From contig JANXBH010000015.1 of assembly GCA_025060695.1 (NCBI GenBank), positions 1-38,044 of the forward strand: a stretch of DNA of 38,044 nucleotides. Direction: 5' to 3'. The notes beneath the pieces were generated by a model. It had not been told where the DNA came from. It saw only the letters and a program-made list of their open reading frames with translations, and did not search any database. Numbering within the stretch: the stretch's first letter is position 1; each line of letters begins with the position of its first letter. Shown piece by piece: positions 23,257-31,396 of this stretch. Origin of the DNA: Caldifarciminota bacterium. Its GTDB lineage: Bacteria; Hydrothermota; Hydrothermia; LBFQ01; DSFT01. The translations under genes and the position numbers were made by a program.

Positions 23257-24456
23257 GTGAATGTAGAAAAAATAAGAAATGATTTTCCACTTATAAAGCA
23301 AGGGTTTATCTACTTTGACAGTGCGGCAAGTTCCCAAAAACCTAAAATAGTAATTGATAAGATAAAAGAAATTTATGAAAGTTACTATTCAAATGTTCAT
23401 AGAGGCGTATATAGGATTTCTGCTAAGATTACAGAAGAATACGAAAGTGCAAGAGAAAAAATAGCAAGATTTATAAATGCGAAAAGTCAAGAAGTAATCT
23501 TTACAAGAAATGCAACAGAAGGATTAAATTTAGTTTCTTATATTCTTTCGGACCACATAGAAGAAGGAGATGAGATAGTAATTACTATATCTGAGCATCA
23601 TTCTAACTTAGTCCCTTGGCAACAACTTTCAATTAAGAAAGGAGCTATTTTAAAATATATTGACGTTTATAACGATGGAAGGTTAAATCTTGAATACCTT
23701 GAAAATACTATTACTGAAAGGACAAAAGTTTTGGCAATTGGTCATGTTTCAAATATCACAGGTATAATTCATCCAATTGAAAAGATTATTAAATTTGCAA
23801 GAAATTTTGAGCATATCTATATTGTAGTAGATGCATGTCAGAGCGTACCTCACATAAAAGTAGATGTAAAAAAATTGGATTGTGATTTTTTAGCTTTTTC
23901 GGCTCACAAGATGCTTGGTCCAACGGGCATAGGTATTTTATATGCAAAAGAAGAGCTATTAGAAAAACTTCCTCCATTTCTCTACGGCGGCGATATGATA
24001 GATACTGTTGAACTATATGAAACTAAGTTTAATAGAATTCCGTATAAATATGAAGCAGGAACTCCAAACTTCGTAGATGCTATAGCATTTGGCTATGCAG
24101 TTGACTATATAAATGAAATTGGAATGGAGAATATATATAACCATGAGAAGAAATTATTAGATTATTTTCTATCAAAAATGTTATATTTAGATTTTGTTGA
24201 ATTATATGGACCAAAAGATAGTAAAGATAGAATATGCGTGGTTCCATTTAATGTAAAAAGTCTACATCCTCATGATACTGCTTCATTTTTAGACTATAAA
24301 AATATTTGTGTAAGAAGTGGTCATCATTGTGCACAGCCTCTTTTAAAGAGAATGAAAGTAGGAAATTCAGTAAGGGCAAGTTTATATCTTTATAATACGA
24401 CTGAAGAAATAGATATTTTCATAGATGCTTTAAAGGAGATTTATAAATACTTATAA
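23257..24456 (+). CDS. sufS: Cysteine desulfurase, SufS type
   Basis: SufS takes sulfur from cysteine, using PLP, for iron-sulfur cluster assembly. The 399-residue length fits group II enzymes. Visible are FDSAASSQKP, the EHHSNLVPWQ active-site His segment, DACQSVPH, the PLP lysine in SAHKMLGPTGIG, and the catalytic cysteine in SGHHCAQPLL. The GTG start lies exactly 6 bases after a TAAAAT box. No other suf gene (sufB, C, D or U) lies nearby. The 3' end overlaps the convergent OsmC-like gene by 6 bases. Confidence 0.93.
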   Translation: MNVEKIRNDFPLIKQGFIYFDSAASSQKPKIVIDKIKEIYESYYSNVHRGVYRISAKITEEYESAREKIARFINAKSQEVIFTRNATEGLNLVSYILSDHIEEGDEIVITISEHHSNLVPWQQLSIKKGAILKYIDVYNDGRLNLEYLENTITERTKVLAIGHVSNITGIIHPIEKIIKFARNFEHIYIVVDACQSVPHIKVDVKKLDCDFLAFSAHKMLGPTGIGILYAKEELLEKLPPFLYGGDMIDTVELYETKFNRIPYKYEAGTPNFVDAIAFGYAVDYINEIGMENIYNHEKKLLDYFLSKMLYLDFVELYGPKDSKDRICVVPFNVKSLHPHDTASFLDYKNICVRSGHHCAQPLLKRMKVGNSVRASLYLYNTTEEIDIFIDALKEIYKYL

Positions 24457-24843
24457 GTCAATAATTTCAATTTCATGGTTTATATCTGAATTTAAACTTG
24501 CCTTTACTGAGCAGTATTTTTCTTGTGAAAGTAAAACTGCCCTTTCTATCTTTTCTCTATATTCTGACAACTTCTTTCCATAGAACTTATAAATAATCTT
24601 TATATACTCATATCTTCTTGGATGTTCACTTGCTCTTTTTCCGTCTACAAAAATTTCAAGTTTTTCGTATGGGACTTTCATTTTACCCAAAATTTCGACT
24701 ACATCTATACCTGTGCAACCTGAGAGAGATATTAACAGCAATTCCATAGGTCTTGGTGCATTTTCATCCATAGTATAAGTTTTTCCACTTTCTGTTTCAA
24801 ATATAAATTCTTTTCCTAAGCTATATGATAGTTTTATTTTCAT
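24451..24843 (-). CDS. OsmC/Ohr family protein
   Basis: OsmC-fold proteins reduce organic hydroperoxides with two cysteines. This 130-residue protein has the order expected: an N-terminal strand region, APRPMELLLISLSGCTGIDV with the first Cys, and the second Cys in EKYCSVKASL near the C-terminus. The spacing and length fit the YhfA/OsmC subgroup. It sits tail to tail with sufS. The start is preceded by a TAAACT box at a 6-base gap. The substrate is not known. Confidence 0.85.
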   Translation of the reverse strand: MKIKLSYSLGKEFIFETESGKTYTMDENAPRPMELLLISLSGCTGIDVVEILGKMKVPYEKLEIFVDGKRASEHPRRYEYIKIIYKFYGKKLSEYREKIERAVLLSQEKYCSVKASLNSDINHEIEIIDL

Positions 24844-24849
24844 TCTAAA

Positions 24850-24855
24850 AGTTTA
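24850..24855 (-). promoter_or_regulatory. Possible -10 box of the OsmC-like gene
   Basis: TAAACT on the minus strand lies 6 bases before the ATG, a one-base variant of the common TAAAAT core. Confidence 0.3.
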
Positions 24856-24873
24856 AAGATAAATTATTATTAG

Positions 24874-24886
24874 CTTTAAAATTTTA
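24874..24886 (+). promoter_or_regulatory. -10-like box of the transhydrogenase alpha gene
   Basis: CTTTAAAATTTTA has its core 4 bases before the first TTG and 7 bases before the second TTG. The spacing seen elsewhere favours the second. Confidence 0.45.
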
Positions 24887-24889
24887 TTG

Positions 24890-25978
24890 TTGAAAATAGG
24901 TTTTTTAAAGTCTGAAGTTAGTCCAATAATGCCACATGTTATAAAAGAATTAAAAAAAATTAATTTAGACGTTTTCTTTGAAGAAGGAATAGCAGAAATT
25001 GCAAATATCTCCGATGAAGAATTAGAGCAAGAAGGTGCAAAAAAACTATCAAAAAAGGAAATTCTTTCACTTTGTGATATTCTTGTTTATTATAAGTTCA
25101 ATTACGAAGATATTGAGTATATAAAAAGAGAAAGTACAATAATAGGCTTGTGCGACCCATATATAAACAAAGATAAAATAAAACTACTATTGGAAAAGCA
25201 GTTATTGGTCTTTTCTCTTGAGTTAATACCTAGAATTTCAAGGGCTCAGAATATGGACGTTTTAAGTTCAATGGCTACAATAACTGGCTATAAAGCAGTT
25301 TTGATAGCTGCATACCACTTTAATAGGATTTTCCCAATGTTAATGACACCTGCAGGAAACTTATTGCCTGCAAAAGTATTTGTCATAGGTGCAGGTGTTG
25401 CAGGTTTATCAGCAATTTCAACTGCAAAAAGGCTTGGTGCTGTGGTTTCTGCATATGATATTAGACCAGCGGTAAAAGAACAAATTGAAAGTCTTGGGGC
25501 AAAGTTTGTGGATTTTGGTCTATTTGGTCAAGAAACAGGTTATGGCTATGCGAAAGTAATGGATGAAGAGTTTTATAAGAAACAAAGAGAATTAATGAAG
25601 GAATACATAAAAGATATTGACATTATAATAACTACCGCATCCGTATTAGGAGCGAGAGCCCCTATCTTGATAACTAAGGACATGGTAGAAGTAATGAAAA
25701 AAGGAAGTATAATTGTAGACTTAGCAATTGAGAGAGGTGGAAATTGTGAGATTTCAAAATACAATGAAATATACGATTATAATGGAGTAAAAATTATAGC
25801 ACTACCAAATTTACCTTCATCACTTCCATACCATTCAAGTTTCCTATATTCAAATAATATAAAAAACTTCCTAAAAATAATAGCAAAAGACGGAAGACTT
25901 AATTTGGACTTAAACGATGAAATTATAAGAGAAACCATTTTAGTAAATAGAGGCAAGATAAATGAAAAGTTTAATTAA
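24890..25978 (+). CDS. pntA: NAD(P) transhydrogenase subunit alpha-like protein, without the membrane subunits
   Basis: PntA/PntAA binds NAD(H) in the proton-pumping transhydrogenase, which transfers hydride between NAD and NADP. The 362-residue protein matches the soluble alpha-1 form: an N-terminal alanine-dehydrogenase-like half, PRISRAQNMDVLSSMATITG, the Rossmann GAGVAGLSAISTAKRLGAVV followed by SAYDIRP, and NLPSSLPYHSSFLYSNNI. Differences are SSMAT where the family usually has SSQA, and a shortened N-terminal RVAL-type segment. There is no membrane part and no pntB nearby; a lipoprotein gene overlaps its 3' end by 17 bases. A second TTG start one codon upstream is possible. Confidence 0.82.
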   Translation: MKIGFLKSEVSPIMPHVIKELKKINLDVFFEEGIAEIANISDEELEQEGAKKLSKKEILSLCDILVYYKFNYEDIEYIKRESTIIGLCDPYINKDKIKLLLEKQLLVFSLELIPRISRAQNMDVLSSMATITGYKAVLIAAYHFNRIFPMLMTPAGNLLPAKVFVIGAGVAGLSAISTAKRLGAVVSAYDIRPAVKEQIESLGAKFVDFGLFGQETGYGYAKVMDEEFYKKQRELMKEYIKDIDIIITTASVLGARAPILITKDMVEVMKKGSIIVDLAIERGGNCEISKYNEIYDYNGVKIIALPNLPSSLPYHSSFLYSNNIKNFLKIIAKDGRLNLDLNDEIIRETILVNRGKINEKFN

Positions 25979-26390
25979 ATTTTTAATCTTTTTTGTATTC
26001 ATAGTATCCTGTGGTAAAAAAACCACAGAACCTGAAGAACCAGAAGAAGGAAATGTTTATCTTATTGACATACATCACGGGGCAATTAGCTTAGGTCCTC
26101 AAAGTTATTGGTACGTGAAATTTAGAGTATTAGAAAATGATTCACTATATTTTGAGGCTTTGGTCTATAGCGGAAATGATATAAGCTATGCATTCTGGTG
26201 CGATAGTATTAATTTTGAAAAGTGGAAAAATAATGAAAACCCTCAGTTAAGGGATTATCAGTCTGCAATTTTAAATTATAGTATTAGAAGAAAACTTTCG
26301 GCTGGTGTATATTATATAGTCCTTGGAAACAGTGCAATATTTAGTTCCAAAATATATTGGGCAAGAGGATATTTAAGGGGGATAAGATGA
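25962..26390 (+). CDS. Lipoprotein of unknown function
   Basis: A 142-residue protein with a clear lipoprotein signal: MKSLIKFLIFFVFIVSC gives a positive n-region, hydrophobic core and lipobox Cys at 17, followed by an acidic and proline-rich linker (EPEEPEEG). The rest is a compact beta-rich domain with several Trp and Tyr residues. It starts within the end of the transhydrogenase gene and ends in an ATGA overlap with the protease gene, suggesting it works with or near that protease. No known domain is recognised. Confidence 0.75.
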   Translation: MKSLIKFLIFFVFIVSCGKKTTEPEEPEEGNVYLIDIHHGAISLGPQSYWYVKFRVLENDSLYFEALVYSGNDISYAFWCDSINFEKWKNNENPQLRDYQSAILNYSIRRKLSAGVYYIVLGNSAIFSSKIYWARGYLRGIR

Positions 26391-27709
26391 TAAGCGTTTT
26401 TGTGAATTTAACTGATGCTTGGCAATACTGGGATAAAAAGAGTATAGTAGTGAAACTAAAAGCAGATAAAATGCCAAGTTCTATACAAAAATATAAAATA
26501 GAACCACTTCGTCTAAAGAATGCATACTTAATATATCTGAATAATTCCGACATAAATAAGGCAAAGCAGTTAGTTCAAGCATTAAACATAGATAGTACTG
26601 TTCAATACGTAGAACCAAACATACTCTATAAATTACAATACGAACCGAATGATCCTCTATACGATGAGCTTTGGGGGTTATACGTAATGTACCTTAATTA
26701 TGCTTGGAATATTACAAAGGGAAACAGTAGTATAAAGGTTTGTGTTGTAGATACGGGTATTGATATATATCATGAAGATTTAAGTAATAATTTTATTGAA
26801 GGGTACGATGAAGTTAATAACGATAATGATATAGCTCCTCCATCTGCGAGCGAAGATCATGGGACACACGTTGCTGGAACAATTTTAGCTGTAATGGATA
26901 ACAATAAAGGCATAGTAGGAGTAGCACCAAATACAAAACTATTAGGATGCAGAGCTCTTACTAATGAAGGTGGAACTAGTGCTGATATTGCAAACTGCAT
27001 AATGTGGTGTATAAATAAAGGATCGAAAGTTATAAATATGAGTTTAGGTAGTCCTTCACCAAGTCAAGTAATTAAGGAAGCTATAGATAGTGCCTATAAA
27101 AAAAACATAATATCAGTAGCTGCAGCGGGTAATGACGGAAGTTATGGTATTAGATATCCTGCTGCCTATGATAATGTAATAGCTGTAGGAGCACTTGATA
27201 AGACTGGAGAAAAAGCGAGTTTTAGTAATTACGGACCTGAAATAGACTTTATAGCTCCGGGAGTAGATATTTTATCTCCAGTTCCATACTATAATCAATA
27301 TGCGAAGCTTCAAGGAACGTCTATGGCTGCTCCTCATGTTGCAGGAGCGGTTGCCTTAATACTTTCTATAAATCCGAATTTAAGCTTTAATGATATATAT
27401 AACATCTTAGCAAAATCCTCAATTGACATAGGTCCTTCTGGAAAAGACGATAAATATGGGTATGGTCTTATTCATGTTCAAAGAGCTTTATTGAATACAC
27501 CACAACCCACCTTTACGAACCTTGAATTAGATAAAATTAAAATAAACATATCAAAAAACAAAGTAATAATAGAAAGTAGTAAAGACTTTGAAATATATTC
27601 TTCTGATGGCAGGAAAATATTTAATGGTAGTAAGTTTGAAGGTATTTTAAATTCGGGCTTTTACTTTGTTAAACAAGGAAGATATTATAAGAGGTTTATA
27701 GTATTTTAG
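26387..27709 (+). CDS. Subtilisin-like serine protease (S8) with propeptide and C-terminal sorting-like domain
   Basis: The catalytic triad is visible: Asp in CVVDTGIDIYHED, His in EDHGTHVAGTI and Ser in GTSMAAPHVAGA, with the oxyanion Asn in AAAGNDGS. Residues 1-85 resemble a fervidolysin/subtilisin propeptide ending PNDPLYDELWGL. The last 65 residues form a beta-rich FlgD/T9SS-like tail (EIYSSDGRKIFNG, then LNSGFYFVKQGRYYKRF). I choose the ATG in the ATGA overlap, with AAGGGGG just upstream, over a TTG 30 bases earlier. Neither start gives a signal peptide, which is odd for a protease with a surface-sorting tail. Confidence 0.88.
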   Translation: MISVFVNLTDAWQYWDKKSIVVKLKADKMPSSIQKYKIEPLRLKNAYLIYLNNSDINKAKQLVQALNIDSTVQYVEPNILYKLQYEPNDPLYDELWGLYVMYLNYAWNITKGNSSIKVCVVDTGIDIYHEDLSNNFIEGYDEVNNDNDIAPPSASEDHGTHVAGTILAVMDNNKGIVGVAPNTKLLGCRALTNEGGTSADIANCIMWCINKGSKVINMSLGSPSPSQVIKEAIDSAYKKNIISVAAAGNDGSYGIRYPAAYDNVIAVGALDKTGEKASFSNYGPEIDFIAPGVDILSPVPYYNQYAKLQGTSMAAPHVAGAVALILSINPNLSFNDIYNILAKSSIDIGPSGKDDKYGYGLIHVQRALLNTPQPTFTNLELDKIKINISKNKVIIESSKDFEIYSSDGRKIFNGSKFEGILNSGFYFVKQGRYYKRFIVF

Positions 27710-27798
27710 TTTATATTTTCAAATAAGGAAGTTTTCTTGAACAATATGAAGTGTTTCTGATTATCTAAAATTCTCTCACTAAACTCTATTCATTTATT
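27710..27798. other. Convergent intergenic gap
   Basis: This 89-base AT-rich gap between the convergent protease and lipoprotein genes is the longest clearly empty stretch between intact genes. I see no strong hairpin with a T-run, no repeat and no open frame of note. Confidence 0.4.
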
Positions 27799-28647
27799 TT
27801 ACTCAACAACTTCAACCCTAATAAATCCTCTATTGTATTCTAAAACTTTCAATTTATACACAGAATTATTAGAAAGCTTTATGTAATAGACTATACCTTT
27901 AGGAGTAAAAGTATGGACATTTAAGTTATAGTCTTCCCACCAGTTTTCACCTATTATAGATTCGTAGTAATCAGTTCTAAAACTATCACCGTCATCATTT
28001 TCACTTTTTAGTCTAAATATATCAATGCCAGATGATAATCTTTCAGGCACATAAACATCAATTGTATCCTTTCCGACTTTGACTGGATACTTTCCATATG
28101 CACTTATATTTAATCTGATATCATTTATTCCACCTATATAAATATCCCAGCTTGTGTCTCTATAAACTGATTGTAATTTATAACCTTTTTCTTCAAGATT
28201 GATATACGAACCTATAGGAAAAGTTATATTTTGGTTATCTATACTAAGCCTAATGCTATCGGATATAGAGAGAAATTTTACCTTTATAAATTTCCTATTT
28301 CTTGTTTTAAAGATGTAAATACTATCTAATTGGATTTGATTTATAGCCCTCTTATATTCGTCATATTTATAATTTAAATTGTCCAGACTTGCGGAGATAT
28401 TGTTATTCAGTAATATTGTAGGGTTTGGAACTGTGCCTATAACTATACCACTTCCTAAATCAAAATCTACTTCTAAGTTTGTTGCTATAAATTTAATATG
28501 CCATTCTTCATTTGGATTATTTGTATATGACCTGGTCTTTATATTGTAGTAGTATTCCTCTTTTTTTAAATCGTAAGTTTTTTCGGGTATAGTTTCTTTC
28601 TTTGAGCAAGAAAATAATATTATGAAAAGGGGCAAGATAGCCCACAC
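27799..28647 (-). CDS. Lipoprotein of unknown function, beta-rich
   Basis: A 282-residue protein beginning MWAILPLFIILFSCSKKE: a hydrophobic leader with a lipobox ending in Cys 14, then a charged linker. The body is beta-rich with many Asn, Tyr and Ile residues and no enzymatic motif. The start is GTG with GGGGGC upstream, 2 bases from the end of the preceding lipoprotein gene, so the two are co-transcribed. I do not recognise the family. Confidence 0.7.
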   Translation of the reverse strand: MWAILPLFIILFSCSKKETIPEKTYDLKKEEYYYNIKTRSYTNNPNEEWHIKFIATNLEVDFDLGSGIVIGTVPNPTILLNNNISASLDNLNYKYDEYKRAINQIQLDSIYIFKTRNRKFIKVKFLSISDSIRLSIDNQNITFPIGSYINLEEKGYKLQSVYRDTSWDIYIGGINDIRLNISAYGKYPVKVGKDTIDVYVPERLSSGIDIFRLKSENDDGDSFRTDYYESIIGENWWEDYNLNVHTFTPKGIVYYIKLSNNSVYKLKVLEYNRGFIRVEVVE

Positions 28648-28649
28648 TT

Positions 28650-29294
28650 TTATTGCCCCCTTGTGTATTTAATTAGTTTTTCGTCTTGAACTGAATTGTT
28701 TGGATAGTAAGTATTCGTTCTGGCTCTTACAAAGATTGGATTTTCATTTATGTAGAATTTAATTTCCATATATTTTATACCTTCAGGTGGTGTCATGCCA
28801 CGATGAATATACCAATATTCTTGTTTTATTTGATTAATTGTGAAAGTTCCTGCAGGAACGCTTTCTTGAACATCGACTGAATCGACTTTTGTAATAACTT
28901 TAATTACAATAGTATCAGGTTTTATAATAGTGCTATCTGTCCAGCTATCGCCCTTATTTACAGTTTGCCTTATTAATCTTGAGATTATGTAGTATGTTTT
29001 ATTACCAAATGTATATGAAGATGCCATAATGATGGAATCAGATGCATTTATATATGCTATATTTATTTGAAGTGTAGTATCAAAAAATGGGTGAAATTTT
29101 ATATTATTTATAATAGTTTCAGGTCTTGCTATAACCTTAGTTGTATCAGTAGTATTGTTCCTTGTTCTTAGAAAGAGCCAGCTATCGCCTGCCTTTATTG
29201 AGTATTTAGGAGTTGGTGTGGGTGAAGTTGTTTCCTCTTTTCTACATGCAAAGAAAGTTGAAATTACAAGCAAACTTAAAATATACCTTCTCAT
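28650..29294 (-). CDS. Lipoprotein of unknown function
   Basis: A 214-residue protein with a textbook lipoprotein leader (MRRYILSLLVISTFFAC), a Thr/Pro linker (TTSPTPTPK), and a body resembling small beta-sandwich lipoproteins: YSIKAGDSWLFLRT, then VNKGDSWTDST and VPAGTFTINQIK. The repeated GDSW motif and VPAGTF are common in FCB-group lipoproteins of unknown role. The ATG lies 9 bases after a CTTTAAAATTTT box, so it heads a two-gene unit with the next lipoprotein. Confidence 0.75.
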   Translation of the reverse strand: MRRYILSLLVISTFFACRKEETTSPTPTPKYSIKAGDSWLFLRTRNNTTDTTKVIARPETIINNIKFHPFFDTTLQINIAYINASDSIIMASSYTFGNKTYYIISRLIRQTVNKGDSWTDSTIIKPDTIVIKVITKVDSVDVQESVPAGTFTINQIKQEYWYIHRGMTPPEGIKYMEIKFYINENPIFVRARTNTYYPNNSVQDEKLIKYTRGQ

Positions 29295-29300
29295 ACCAAG

Positions 29301-29312
29301 AAAATTTTAAAG
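29301..29312 (-). promoter_or_regulatory. -10-like box of the lipoprotein pair
   Basis: CTTTAAAATTTT on the minus strand has its core 9 bases before the ATG. Confidence 0.5.
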
Positions 29313-29318
29313 GATAGA

Positions 29319-29732
29319 TTATTTTTTATTTTTGGATTTTTTTTCTAATAATTTTTTATAGTATTCCACTTGCTCTTTAAGTCTCATTTTTTCATAATTA
29401 ACTAACATTCCATAGTATACACTGTCTAAGAATTTTTCTGCATTCGGTGTTCTTTTTATATATTTTAATAGTTCATTGTACACCAAAATAGCCAGTTGAT
29501 ATTCTCTCCTTTCTTCTAAGCTCTTTGCAAGTAGAATATGTGCATTTATTATTTTTTCAGAAAATTCTTTATATCTTGGTACTTTTCTAAGAAATGACTT
29601 TAAATAAAAAATAGAAGAATCATAATTTTTTATGTTATAAAAATACACACCTTTTTCATAATCTCTAATATCTATGTCTTGAACTTTACCGCAAGAAAAA
29701 GCGAAGATAAAAAATACTTTAAAAATTCTCAA
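29319..29732 (-). CDS. Small TPR-like lipoprotein
   Basis: A 137-residue protein: leader MRIFKVFFIFAFSC with the lipobox Cys at 14, then helical repeats resembling TPR or BamD-type units (YEKGVYFYNIKNYDSSIFYL, then YQLAILVYNELLKYIKR) and a Lys-rich C-terminus. The start is TTG, inside the end of the receptor gene and 6 bases after a TAAAAT box. It may be a periplasm-facing scaffold; BamD itself is longer, so I do not assign that name. Confidence 0.65.
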   Translation of the reverse strand: MRIFKVFFIFAFSCGKVQDIDIRDYEKGVYFYNIKNYDSSIFYLKSFLRKVPRYKEFSEKIINAHILLAKSLEERREYQLAILVYNELLKYIKRTPNAEKFLDSVYYGMLVNYEKMRLKEQVEYYKKLLEKKSKNKK

Positions 29733-31344
29733 AATTAAATTTTAAGGTCATCGTAAATGTTCTTCCTACAAAATATGGTAGATATACGCTTGCAGTATTA
29801 TCTAAGACGTCGTCAACTCTGAATTCCATATCCAAAAGTTTAAATTTATAACTATACATAATATCAAAAGAAGACAATCTTGGAATAAGCTCAGTTTTAT
29901 CCTTTGTCCAAAAGCTCGCATTAAGTCCCTTATATTCAATCCCTATCTTTAGTTTATACTGTGGAATGTCAATAGGAGTTTTACCAATAAAAAACGAACC
30001 AGATATCAGATAGTCTTTATATTTAATCGTTCTTTCAAAGTTTATGCTATATATCTCTAAGTTTTTTATATTTTCATATGAATAAATGACATATCCATCG
30101 CTATAACCTGCATTTGCAAAACCTATATAGTTAAAAATTTTACTATAGTTTATCTTGGTTCCAAAAATTTCAACGCTTGCTCCAAATAAATATTCATTTT
30201 CTAAATTACTATTTCCAACAACTTTATACTTAAGCTCAGGATATATAAAATTCATATACAATTCCTTTATGGAAGGAAACTTTGAAATAAGAAATAGTTC
30301 AAAGTTTTTATATTCAAAACTTATAGATGGCTTGGTGTTTTCAAAGCTTAATTTAAATAAAAAGTCTCTATAGAATTCTATTGAAAACTTTGACCTTATA
30401 ATTCCTACTGGTTTTAGTAAGTTATTTCCACCAAGATAGTCTACATAAAATCCATATTCTAAACCATAATATCCCCAGTTCTTAAAAGCTACATTTCTAT
30501 TGTTAAAATCAAACAGGTACTCATAATTTTCATTTTTAAAATTTCTTGAACTATTACTATGTCTATATATCTGTAAGTTTATAGGATGAAAGTTAATTAA
30601 AAGTCTTGTATCTGAAATTCTTTCTGAATGTAAAACTTTCTTTTCACTATGGATTTGTAAAAAAGAAAATTTCTCAAACTGATATTTGCTATAAAAAATA
30701 TCATTATTTATGTAATTATAGGTGTTTCTTAAAAGTTCGTATTTAATGTTCTTATGGTTTAAAACTAAACCATAACTTCTACTTGTTTTTAATGTTAACC
30801 ATAGTCCATTTTTTTGCTCGGTTGAAACATATAAATTTAGATTTTTGACGTTTATTTCTTTTATAGAATTTAAAGGTATTGTTGAAATATCTATAACTTC
30901 AAATGTTCTTCCTATTAGGTTTATACCGTCTAAATAGATATTAGTAAATTTAGAAGGAATACCTTTTATTGAAACTGACAAGCCCGATGGATTAAACTCC
31001 ACATCTGTTATTGAAGAATTTAATATTATATCATTAAACTCAGGATTTTTTATTTTATGTCCAGCATCTATTTTGTTTGATATAACTTCCTGTTCTTTTA
31101 ATGGGTATTCCTTGAAGTTCAAAATTATAAGAGGATTTTCTATGTTATTTATAAATGAGGTATCTTTATAAAGTGGATGTTTTATTTCCATTTTGCATGG
31201 TATTTTTGTTTTTAAACTAAAATTTCCAGAACTATCAGAGATTGCCCTTTCATTATTACATTTAATATATGCATCTTGAATTGGTTCGTTAAATTTGTTC
31301 AATATTTTACCATTTATTTCTAAATTTAGAATAATATTCAACAT
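29719..31344 (-). CDS. TonB-dependent receptor-like outer-membrane protein
   Basis: The 541-residue protein has an N-terminal carboxypeptidase-regulatory-like beta domain (INGKILNKFNEPIQDAYIKC, then SDSSGNFSLKT). A plug-like region follows (SVSIKGIPSKFTNIYLDGIN, in place of the usual VxIRGxxS...VYIDG). The long barrel includes a PSIKELYMNF...GNSNLENEY stretch like the receptor consensus, and the protein ends in Phe (FNFENF). It probably imports a ligand with TonB energy, but no TonB box is clear. The ATG lies 11 bases after a promoter box. The leader is very short (MLNIILNL). Confidence 0.75.
   Translation of the reverse strand: MLNIILNLEINGKILNKFNEPIQDAYIKCNNERAISDSSGNFSLKTKIPCKMEIKHPLYKDTSFINNIENPLIILNFKEYPLKEQEVISNKIDAGHKIKNPEFNDIILNSSITDVEFNPSGLSVSIKGIPSKFTNIYLDGINLIGRTFEVIDISTIPLNSIKEINVKNLNLYVSTEQKNGLWLTLKTSRSYGLVLNHKNIKYELLRNTYNYINNDIFYSKYQFEKFSFLQIHSEKKVLHSERISDTRLLINFHPINLQIYRHSNSSRNFKNENYEYLFDFNNRNVAFKNWGYYGLEYGFYVDYLGGNNLLKPVGIIRSKFSIEFYRDFLFKLSFENTKPSISFEYKNFELFLISKFPSIKELYMNFIYPELKYKVVGNSNLENEYLFGASVEIFGTKINYSKIFNYIGFANAGYSDGYVIYSYENIKNLEIYSINFERTIKYKDYLISGSFFIGKTPIDIPQYKLKIGIEYKGLNASFWTKDKTELIPRLSSFDIMYSYKFKLLDMEFRVDDVLDNTASVYLPYFVGRTFTMTLKFNFENF
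29737..29746 (-). promoter_or_regulatory. -10-like box of the TPR lipoprotein
   Basis: CTTAAAATTT on the minus strand lies inside the last codons of the upstream receptor gene, with its core exactly 6 bases before the TTG start. Confidence 0.4.
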
Positions 31345-31352
31345 ATTGAAAG

Positions 31353-31364
31353 AAAATTTTAAAG
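31353..31364 (-). promoter_or_regulatory. -10-like box of the receptor gene
   Basis: CTTTAAAATTTT on the minus strand has its core 11 bases before the ATG, the longest gap in the set. Confidence 0.45.
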
Positions 31365-31381
31365 TAATTTGATGCGCATAA

Positions 31382-31393
31382 CTTTAAAATTTT
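31382..31393 (+). promoter_or_regulatory. -10-like box of the ftsK operon
   Basis: CTTTAAAATTTT has its core 6 bases before the ATG and contains an in-frame TAA, so this start is fixed. Confidence 0.55.
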
Positions 31394-31396
31394 GGT

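Noticed and set aside
27710-27798. Rho-independent terminator in the convergent gap after the protease
   Set aside because: I could not find a stable stem followed by a T-run on either strand.
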